Shown here: one piece after another, positions 33,393 through 39,870 of the stretch
How the letters are laid out: every line of letters starts with the position of its first letter
Position numbering within the stretch: position 1 is the first letter of the stretch
Source: Sphingobacterium thalpophilum
GTDB lineage: Bacteria; Bacteroidota; Bacteroidia; Chitinophagales; Chitinophagaceae
DNA: 39,870 nt
Reading direction: 5' to 3'
NCBI GenBank assembly: GCA_945871875.1
Contig: CAMBYC010000008.1
Location: forward strand, 1-39,870
Notes under the pieces: generated by a model
Databases searched by the model: none
What the model was told of the DNA's origin: nothing
What the model saw: the letters and a program-made list of their open reading frames with translations, nothing else
Program-made: the position numbers and the translations under genes

Positions 33393-34034
33393 ATGGAAAG
33401 AGTTGAATTTTTAATGCTAAGGCTGTTGGAGCAATACCGCCGAAATGAATCACCTGCAGAATTAATTGCCGCTTTAGGCCGCATTGAACAAGAATTATTG
33501 TTGAGTTTTACCACAGAAAAAAAACTACAACAACCCGTTAATGATTTTGAAAATTTGCAGATCGAAGAAGTTATTGTTTCAAATTCCCAAGAAATTTTGG
33601 AAGAAGAACCCTTGCCTATGTTAGAAATATTTCAAGATGTAATCCAACCTGAAATTCTAGAAAAAGAGGAAATAGTAACAAATCTCAACGAAAATGCAGA
33701 AGAAATTCCAATGCAGGATGTGAAAATTTTGCACCTAGAAATTAATGAAATACACAGCAAAAAGTCAATAGAAATTTCTCAACATTTACAAGAAGCTTCA
33801 ATAAAAGATTTGCGTAAGGCAATTGGAATAAACGACAAATATTTGTTTATCAACGAATTGTTTGGTGGTGATGAAAAGCTTTTTGAAAATAGTATCAAAA
33901 CTATTAATCAATTTAACATATTTGCAGAAGCTGATTTTTGGATTAAAAAAGAACTTGTCGCTGTAAAAAAATGGAATTTAGATTTGCCTGTTGTGGAGCA
34001 GTTTATGTTGCTGGTAAAACGTCGATTTTCTTGA
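33393..34034 (+). CDS. Uncharacterised acidic protein, conserved C-terminal block
   Basis: This 213-residue protein has three parts: an N-terminal helical piece (ERVEFLMLRLLEQYRRNE), a long acidic low-complexity linker (about residues 45-125, rich in E, I and Q), and a C-terminal block (DLRKAIGINDKYLFINELFGG, then KTINQFNIFAEADFW). I do not recognise a named domain, although the C-terminal block looks conserved in style. No signal peptide or membrane segment is visible. It is divergent from tdk, and its last 32 bases overlap the converging kdtA gene. Confidence 0.75.
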   Translation: MERVEFLMLRLLEQYRRNESPAELIAALGRIEQELLLSFTTEKKLQQPVNDFENLQIEEVIVSNSQEILEEEPLPMLEIFQDVIQPEILEKEEIVTNLNENAEEIPMQDVKILHLEINEIHSKKSIEISQHLQEASIKDLRKAIGINDKYLFINELFGGDEKLFENSIKTINQFNIFAEADFWIKKELVAVKKWNLDLPVVEQFMLLVKRRFS

Positions 34035-35256
34035 TATAATCGATAATTAAAGCTGTTGCTCCTGCATTTTGATGAACGAAATTTCCTGCAAACGATCCAG
34101 TTTTGACCATCAAAGTGCTATTGTCTTTCAAATTGGAAAACTTGTTGAATAAGCTTATTTCATCTTGGATAGAAAATGCACCACCAGCTTTAATCAATGC
34201 CTTGGCTTCATCAAATTTGTGGAATTTGGGTCCAAATAATACGGGTTTACCATAAACAGCTGCTTCAAGAACATTATGAATTCCTGATCCAAAGCCTCCG
34301 CCAACATAGCAAATGTTGGCGTAATTGTACAATTTCGACAACATGCCGATATTGTCAATTATCAAAATCTGTATTGATTCTAATTCTTTTTCAGATAAAT
34401 TTATCAAACCACTAAATCGGCAAGATTGTTGAAATGATTTTTCTAAGTTTGATAGATGAATTTCATCAATTTCATGCGGAGCAACAATCATTTTCCAATT
34501 TGGAAAAGCATTTGCTAATTTTGACAACAAGATTTCATCTGTAGGCCAAGTACTTCCAGCTACCAAAACAGATTTTTTATTGCAAAACTTTTCAATTTGT
34601 GGGATGGCTATAAATTGATTTGCAATTTCCACGACCCTGTCAAAACGAGTATCTCCGCCAATGCTAAAATTTTCAAGTTGTATAGTAGCAAGTAAAGTTG
34701 CACTTTGCTGATTTTGCACAAAAATATGCTTGAACCCATGAAGTGCATTTCGCCACAAGCCGCCATACCATTTAAAAAAGATTTGATTTTCTCTAAAAAT
34801 TGCTGAAGTAAGTAAAACGGGTATGTTTTTCTGTTTTAAAACTTCAAGCATATTTAGCCAGAATTCATATTTTACAAAAATTACAAGTTCAGGTTGAACA
34901 ATATTGATGAATTGTTTTGCCTGTTTTGGGGTATCGGCTGGTAGATAACAAACAAAATCAGCTAAAGCATAATTTTTTCTTACTTCATAGCCGGAAGGGG
35001 AGAAAAATGTAAGTAAAATAAAAGTTTCAGGATAAATTTTTTTTATTGATTCGATGATAGGCCTGCCTTGTTCAAATTCGCCTAAAGAAGCACAATGTAT
35101 CCAAATGGTTTTAGATTTTCTTGAAGATAAACCTTTTGCCAATTTTGATTGCCAGTTAGCCCTTCCGATAGTCCATTGGTTGGCTTTAGCATTATTCAAA
35201 GCAAATAATTGAATCAATTTAACGTATAAAAAAATCAATAGATTATACAAAATCAT
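34003..35256 (-). CDS. waaA: KdtA/WaaA Kdo transferase
   Basis: This 417-residue GT30 enzyme adds 3-deoxy-D-manno-octulosonic acid to lipid IVA at the inner membrane. An N-terminal hydrophobic anchor is followed by WIHCASLGEFEQGRPIIE, whose SLGE glutamate is the catalytic base. FVKYEFWLNMLEVLKQ and the later GGGFGSGIHNVLEAAVYGKPV block are the family CMP-Kdo binding features. Full length. Together with lpxB it shows that the organism makes Kdo-lipid A. It overlaps the converging unknown gene by 32 bases. Confidence 0.95.
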   Translation of the reverse strand: MILYNLLIFLYVKLIQLFALNNAKANQWTIGRANWQSKLAKGLSSRKSKTIWIHCASLGEFEQGRPIIESIKKIYPETFILLTFFSPSGYEVRKNYALADFVCYLPADTPKQAKQFINIVQPELVIFVKYEFWLNMLEVLKQKNIPVLLTSAIFRENQIFFKWYGGLWRNALHGFKHIFVQNQQSATLLATIQLENFSIGGDTRFDRVVEIANQFIAIPQIEKFCNKKSVLVAGSTWPTDEILLSKLANAFPNWKMIVAPHEIDEIHLSNLEKSFQQSCRFSGLINLSEKELESIQILIIDNIGMLSKLYNYANICYVGGGFGSGIHNVLEAAVYGKPVLFGPKFHKFDEAKALIKAGGAFSIQDEISLFNKFSNLKDNSTLMVKTGSFAGNFVHQNAGATALIIDYIKKIDVLPAT

Positions 35257-35319
35257 TATTGCATTAGATTAATTGTTTCAAATGAGGCAGTTATCTTTTA
35301 AAGCACAAATTGAAATAAC

Positions 35320-35327
35320 TACTTTTG
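35320..35327 (+). promoter_or_regulatory. -7 element for the nucleotide-sugar operon
   Basis: TACTTTTG matches TAnnTTTG and lies 20 bases upstream of the aminotransferase ATG at 35348. It argues against the upstream TTG start at 35273, which would lie before the promoter. The -33 region has only a TTT run. Confidence 0.4.
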
Positions 35328-35347
35328 TGCTGCAAAACTATAACATT

Positions 35348-36475
35348 ATGCGACCAATAAACATGGTAGATCTGAAAACGCAGTATCAAAACATCAAAAC
35401 AGAAATTGATGCTGCGGCTATACAAGTATTAGAAAGTACAGCTTTTATAAACGGCAAACCCGTTCAAGATTTTACAGAGAGCTTATCGGCTTATTTAGGT
35501 GTAAAACATGTAATTCCATGTGCCAATGGAACCGATGCTTTACAAATAGCAATGATGGCTTTGGATTTACAGCCTGGGGATGAAGTAATTACACCATCAT
35601 TTACATATATAGCTACAACCGAAGTGGTAGCATTATTAAAATTGAAGCCAGTTTTTGCGGAAATAGATCCCATAACATTTTGTATTGACCCTAAACATTT
35701 GCGTTCTTTAATTACACCAAAAACAAAAGCGATTGTTCCGGTTCATTTGTTTGGACAATCATCACCAATGGAAGAAATTATGGCGATTGCGCAAGAATTC
35801 AATTTGTATGTAATTGAAGACAATGCTCAAGCAATTGGTGCAGAATATCGTTTTTCTGATGGAACAACTAAAAAGACTGGTACTATAGGTACAATTGGAA
35901 CAACTTCATTTTTTCCATCAAAAAACTTGGGATGCTATGGAGATGGGGGTGCAATTTTCACAGAAAGTGATGATTTTGCAGAAAAATTAAAAAAAATTGC
36001 CAATCATGGACAATCTTTTCGCTATTATCACGATATAGTAGGGTGTAATTCAAGGCTTGATACTTTGCAGGCTGCTTTCTTGAATATCAAACTTCCCTTG
36101 TTGGATGGATATATTAAAAAAAGACAAAATGCAGCTTCAATGTATAGTGAAAGATTGGGGTTAAATCCAAAAATTACTGTTCCAGTTACAGCATCATATA
36201 GTAACCATGTGTTTCATCAATACACATTGTTGTTGGATAATGTTGATAGAGACAGATTAAACAGTTTTTTGGCAGCAAATCAAATTCCATCAATGATTTA
36301 TTATCCAGTGCCCGCACATCGTCAAAAAATGTTTGAAGGTATTGCAAATGAACAAATTGATTTGCCGGTAACTGATTTAATTACCCGTAGAGTAATATCA
36401 TTACCCATGCATACAGAATTAGATGAAGAGCAAATTGATTACATCACACAAAAAATTAATGAATTCGTACTTTAA
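35348..36475 (+). CDS. DegT/DnrJ/EryC1/StrS sugar aminotransferase
   Basis: The ATG at 35348 gives 375 residues (MRPINMVDLKTQYQN); a TTG at 35273 adds an unrelated leader. It is a PLP-dependent sugar-nucleotide aminotransferase; the PLP lysine is in SFFPSKNLGCYGDGGA, and VIPCANGTDALQIAMMALD and VIEDNAQAIGAEY bind the cofactor. The NGTDAL start and sequence style fit WbpE-like enzymes that aminate a UDP-3-keto-hexuronate. It leads a run of UDP-sugar dehydrogenase and xylose-synthase genes. Exact substrate is inferred only from context. Confidence 0.9.
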   Translation: MRPINMVDLKTQYQNIKTEIDAAAIQVLESTAFINGKPVQDFTESLSAYLGVKHVIPCANGTDALQIAMMALDLQPGDEVITPSFTYIATTEVVALLKLKPVFAEIDPITFCIDPKHLRSLITPKTKAIVPVHLFGQSSPMEEIMAIAQEFNLYVIEDNAQAIGAEYRFSDGTTKKTGTIGTIGTTSFFPSKNLGCYGDGGAIFTESDDFAEKLKKIANHGQSFRYYHDIVGCNSRLDTLQAAFLNIKLPLLDGYIKKRQNAASMYSERLGLNPKITVPVTASYSNHVFHQYTLLLDNVDRDRLNSFLAANQIPSMIYYPVPAHRQKMFEGIANEQIDLPVTDLITRRVISLPMHTELDEEQIDYITQKINEFVL

Positions 36476-36499
36476 AATTTTATAACTAAAAAAAAAACA

Positions 36500-37819
36500 A
36501 TGAAAATTGCAGTTGTTGGAACTGGATACGTAGGCCTAGTAACCGGAACATGTTTTGCTGAAACCGGAAATGATGTAATCTGTGTTGACATCGATCAAAG
36601 AAAAGTATCGAAACTTAGTAATGGTGAGATTACCATTTATGAGCCAGGTTTAGAGAAATTATTTTTAAGAAACCTAAAAGAAGGTAGATTAAATTTTACC
36701 ACAGATTTAGCGGCTGGTATTAAAGATGCAGCTATCATCTTTCTTGCTTTGCCTACACCTCCAGGTGAAGACGGATCTGCAGATTTGAAATATATATTAG
36801 GTGTTTCAAAACAATTGGGACATTTATTAACCGATTATAAAGTTATAGTAGATAAAAGTACTGTTCCTGTAGGAACTGCAGAAAAAGTTCAGGCTGCAAT
36901 TGCAGAAAATTTTAAAGGAGATTTTGATGTAGTTTCTAACCCTGAGTTTTTAAGAGAAGGCGTTGCAGTAGAAGATTTTATGAAGCCAGATAGAGTAGTT
37001 GTTGGAACAAGATCTGACAGAGCAAAAGCAGTTATGACTGAATTGTATGGTCCATTCGTAAGATCAGGAAATCCAGTTATATTTATGGATGAGCGTTCTG
37101 CGGAGTTAACAAAATATGCTGCTAATTCATTTTTGGCTACAAAAATTTCATTCATGAACGAAATTGCACAATTGTGTGAGCGTTTGAATGCAGATGTGGA
37201 TATGGTAAGAAGAGGGGTTGGTTCTGATGATAGAATTGGAAAGCGTTTCTTGTTCCCTGGTATTGGATATGGTGGAAGTTGTTTCCCTAAAGATGTACAG
37301 GCTTTGGTAAAAAGTTCTACTGAAGTAGATTATAATTTCCAAATTCTTAATGCGGTAATGGATGTGAACGAAAAGCAGAAAAAGCATTTGGTTCCTAAAA
37401 TTATGAAGTATTTTAATAACGACATTAAAGGAAAGCATTTCGGAATTTGGGGATTGGCTTTCAAGCCAAATACTGATGATATTCGTGAGGCACCAGCTTT
37501 ATATATTATCGAAGAATTATTAAATGCTGGAGCAACTGTAACCGCATTTGACCCAGAGGCAATGCCAAACGTAAAAGAACTTTTAGGCGATACCATCAAT
37601 TTTGCTGAAAGACAATACGAAGCTTTAGAAAATGCAGATGCATTAATTATTGCAACAGAGTGGAATGAATTTAGAACACCAGATTTTATAAAAATTGTTC
37701 AAGCGCTTAACAACAAAGCAATTTTTGACGGAAGAAATCTTTTTGATGTTCAAGCATTGAAAGCTTTAGGATTCCATTATGAAAGCATTGGTAGACCAAG
37801 CACACAAGAAATTAACTAA
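36500..37819 (+). CDS. ugd: UDP-glucose 6-dehydrogenase
   Basis: This 439-residue enzyme oxidises UDP-glucose to UDP-glucuronate with two NAD+. The start MKIAVVGTGYVGLVTGTCFAE carries the Rossmann motif. The nucleophilic cysteine is in GIGYGGSCFPKD, with the FLATKISFMNEIA block and the C-terminal GLAFKPNTDDIREAPA. These fit UGD rather than the WbpA branch. Its product is the substrate of the UDP-xylose synthase next to it, 9 bases downstream. Confidence 0.95.
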   Translation: MKIAVVGTGYVGLVTGTCFAETGNDVICVDIDQRKVSKLSNGEITIYEPGLEKLFLRNLKEGRLNFTTDLAAGIKDAAIIFLALPTPPGEDGSADLKYILGVSKQLGHLLTDYKVIVDKSTVPVGTAEKVQAAIAENFKGDFDVVSNPEFLREGVAVEDFMKPDRVVVGTRSDRAKAVMTELYGPFVRSGNPVIFMDERSAELTKYAANSFLATKISFMNEIAQLCERLNADVDMVRRGVGSDDRIGKRFLFPGIGYGGSCFPKDVQALVKSSTEVDYNFQILNAVMDVNEKQKKHLVPKIMKYFNNDIKGKHFGIWGLAFKPNTDDIREAPALYIIEELLNAGATVTAFDPEAMPNVKELLGDTINFAERQYEALENADALIIATEWNEFRTPDFIKIVQALNNKAIFDGRNLFDVQALKALGFHYESIGRPSTQEIN

Positions 37820-37828
37820 AATATACTC

Positions 37829-38800
37829 ATGAACAAGAAAAGAGTACTAATCACTGGAGCCGCTGGTTTTTTAGGTTCACATCTTTGCGATAGATTTTTG
37901 AAAGAAGGTTATTACGTTATTGCAATGGATAACTTAATAACAGGAGATCTAAAGAATATTGAGCATTTGTTTAAAAGAGAAGATTTTGAATTTTATCATC
38001 ATGATATTTCAAAATATGTTCATATTCCAGGACAATTGGATTATATCTTGCACTTTGCATCACCTGCAAGTCCAATAGATTATTTAAAAATTCCAATTCA
38101 AACTTTGAAAGTTAGTTCATTAGGCACTCATAATTTACTTGGATTAGCGAAAGCTAAAAATGCAAGAATTTTGGTTGCATCAACTTCTGAAGTTTATGGA
38201 GATCCATTGGTTCATCCGCAAACAGAAGAATATTGGGGAAATGTGAATCCTATTGGTCCACGAGGTGTTTATGATGAAGCAAAGCGATTCATGGAATCCA
38301 TCACAATGGCTTACCATACCTTTCACAAAGTTGAAACAAGAATTATCCGAATTTTCAACACTTATGGTCCAAGAATGCGCCTAAATGATGGACGTGCATT
38401 GCCAGCATTTATTGGTCAGGCTTTGCGTGGAGAAGACCTTACTGTATTTGGAGATGGTTCACAAACACGTTCATTTTGTTATGTGGATGATTTGGTTGAA
38501 GGTATTTATCGTTTGTTGATGAGTGACTATGTATATCCAGTAAATATCGGTAATCCAGTAGAAATTACACTTAAAGAGTTTGCTGAAGAGATCATTAAAT
38601 TAACTGGTACAAGCCAAAAAATTGCTTATAAACCACTGCCAGTAGATGATCCAAAGCAACGTAAACCAGACATTACAAAGGCAAAAGTAATTTTAGGATG
38701 GGAACCCAAAGTAAATAGAGCGGAGGGATTGGCCATTACTTACAATTACTTTAAATCACTTCCTCCAGAGGAATTGTATAAGCAGCCTAAAGAATTTTAA
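37829..38800 (+). CDS. UDP-glucuronate decarboxylase (UDP-xylose synthase)
   Basis: This 323-residue short-chain dehydrogenase/reductase has the NAD-binding [13 protein letters not shown], an active-site [10 protein letters not shown] (YxxxK) and the [12 protein letters not shown] block typical of UXS enzymes. [11 protein letters not shown] and the [10 protein letters not shown] segment also match that group. It would turn UDP-glucuronate, made by the preceding enzyme, into UDP-xylose. The order ugd-uxs with 9 bases between suggests co-transcription. Confidence 0.93.
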   Translation: MNKKRVLITGAAGFLGSHLCDRFLKEGYYVIAMDNLITGDLKNIEHLFKREDFEFYHHDISKYVHIPGQLDYILHFASPASPIDYLKIPIQTLKVSSLGTHNLLGLAKAKNARILVASTSEVYGDPLVHPQTEEYWGNVNPIGPRGVYDEAKRFMESITMAYHTFHKVETRIIRIFNTYGPRMRLNDGRALPAFIGQALRGEDLTVFGDGSQTRSFCYVDDLVEGIYRLLMSDYVYPVNIGNPVEITLKEFAEEIIKLTGTSQKIAYKPLPVDDPKQRKPDITKAKVILGWEPKVNRAEGLAITYNYFKSLPPEELYKQPKEF

Positions 38801-38842
38801 TCCTACAGTTTAAAACGTACCTTATATAAAACATATTCTATT

Positions 38843-39870
38843 ATGAGTATTTATCAAGATATACTTGACAAGAAAGCTAAAATTGGCATTATTGGATTGG
38901 GTTATGTTGGATTACCAATTGCATTAGAATTGGCAAAAAGGGCTTCTGTTATAGGTTTTGATATCAACGAACGCAGAGTTGAAATGATGCGGAATGCTAT
39001 TGATCCTAGCAAAGAAGTTGAAAAGGAAACTTTTTATAATAAAGACATCGAGTTTACCTCAGACATTGAGAAACTCAGAGAAGCTAGATTCTTTATCGTT
39101 GCTGTTCCCACTCCAGTTGATAAATTTAATGTGCCAGATCTAAAGCCAGTAATCAGTGCATCTACCACTGTTGGCAAAGTGGTAAAACAAGGTGATTATG
39201 TAGTTTTTGAGTCTACTGTATATCCTGGTTGTACTGAAGAAGATTGTTTGCCAGTTATTGAACAAATTTCTGGGTTAACAAATATTAGAGATTTTAAATT
39301 GGGTTATTCTCCAGAAAGAATCAATCCAGGAGATAAGAAAAACACATTACGTTCGGTTGTTAAAATTGTTTCAGGATGTGATGAAGAATCTTTAGAAGAA
39401 ATTGCAAAAGTTTATGAACTTGTAGTTGATGCTGGTGTTCACCGAGCAACCTCTATAAAAGTAGCAGAAGCAGCAAAAATTGTAGAAAATACTCAAAGAG
39501 ATTTGAATATAGCATTGATGAATGAATTGTCAATGATTTTTGACAAAATGGGCATCAATACTTATGATGTATTGGAAGCAGCTGGTACGAAATGGAATTT
39601 CCTAAAATTTTCTCCAGGTTTAGTTGGAGGTCATTGTATCGGTGTAGATCCATATTATCTTACACACAAAGCAGAAGCTTTGGGTTATGATGCAAAAGTA
39701 ATTTCAGCCTCTCGTTTTATTAACGACAATATGGCCAAGAATGTGGCTCGTAAAGTAATCATGCACGTGTTTAGATATGCTCCTGATACCAATAATGTAA
39801 AAGTTTTGGTGAAAGGTGTAACTTTCAAAGAAAATGTCAGTGATATCAGAAACTCAAAAATCATTGATAC
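38843..39870 (+). CDS. UDP-N-acetylhexosamine dehydrogenase, TviB/WbpA type (partial)
   Basis: The gene starts at the ATG at 38843 and is cut by the window edge after 342 codons; no stop is present. It opens MSIYQDILDKKAKIGIIGLG with a GxGxxG motif in GLGYVGLPIALELA. VAVPTPVDKFNVPDL and SPERINPGDK are typical of the WbpA/TviB branch, and the nucleophilic cysteine is in PGLVGGHCIGVDPYYLTHKA. These enzymes oxidise UDP-GlcNAc or UDP-GalNAc to the uronic acid. It is 42 bases after the xylose synthase and probably in the same operon, with the WbpE-like aminotransferase. Confidence 0.93.
   Translation, partial: MSIYQDILDKKAKIGIIGLGYVGLPIALELAKRASVIGFDINERRVEMMRNAIDPSKEVEKETFYNKDIEFTSDIEKLREARFFIVAVPTPVDKFNVPDLKPVISASTTVGKVVKQGDYVVFESTVYPGCTEEDCLPVIEQISGLTNIRDFKLGYSPERINPGDKKNTLRSVVKIVSGCDEESLEEIAKVYELVVDAGVHRATSIKVAEAAKIVENTQRDLNIALMNELSMIFDKMGINTYDVLEAAGTKWNFLKFSPGLVGGHCIGVDPYYLTHKAEALGYDAKVISASRFINDNMAKNVARKVIMHVFRYAPDTNNVKVLVKGVTFKENVSDIRNSKIID

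Overview
The window is AT-rich chromosomal DNA of a Gram-negative Bacteroidota bacterium, most likely of the Chitinophagaceae/Sphingobacteriia type. The evidence is the gene set (LpxB, KdtA, a sufBCDSE operon followed by a DUF59 protein, Bacteroidota-type CcmB/C/D, a kinase-RapZ fusion, PdeM plus an Lhr-type helicase), several -7 boxes of the form TAnnTTTG, and few Shine-Dalgarno sites. No rRNA, CRISPR array, insertion sequence or prophage is visible. The lineage is inferred from protein style; no database was searched.

Layout. 1-120: tRNA-Ala(GGC). 161-5743 (minus): the SUF iron-sulfur operon sufB-sufC-sufD-sufS-sufE plus a SufT/DUF59 protein. 5949-10627: a phospholipase-D-type synthase, a YdjM-type membrane hydrolase, a 58-residue membrane protein, and a minus-strand surE - small membrane protein - lpxB group. 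10777-13713: a secreted DUF6807 protein, then an Rpn-type nuclease divergent from a cleavable-looking HTH/S24 regulator. 13773-20297: PdeM and a histone-deacetylase-like enzyme (plus strand), then a MurU-like nucleotidyltransferase, a kinase-RapZ fusion and the Lhr-type helicase (minus strand). 20313-21704: a di-heme cytochrome c. 22299-23262: an Xre/RES toxin-antitoxin pair after about 600 bp of gene-free AT-rich DNA. 23348-29546: periplasmic-binding protein, GMP synthase, QueE, QueA, AMP nucleosidase and an orphan HsdR-N nuclease-like protein. 29608-33325: glutamate dehydrogenase, CcmD/CcmC, CcmB and thymidine kinase. 33393-35256: an unknown protein converging with KdtA. 35348 to the right edge: a nucleotide-sugar operon (aminotransferase, UDP-glucose dehydrogenase, UDP-xylose synthase, and a UDP-HexNAc dehydrogenase cut by the window edge).

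How the genes fit together. Most genes are housekeeping: Fe-S assembly, cytochrome c maturation, lipid A/Kdo, queuosine, purine metabolism and surface polysaccharide precursors. The stretch 10.8-23.3 kb is the more accessory part. Its most interesting points are a possible intragenic antitoxin (RpnS-like) inside the Rpn nuclease gene, spanning a 12-bp tandem repeat; an aminoglycoside-phosphotransferase-type sugar kinase fused to the RapZ C-terminal sensor domain beside a MurU-like nucleotidyltransferase; a PdeM gene with no ATG/GTG/TTG start that preserves its first metal-binding motif; and two short dispersed repeat families at gene 3' ends, sometimes supplying the stop codon.
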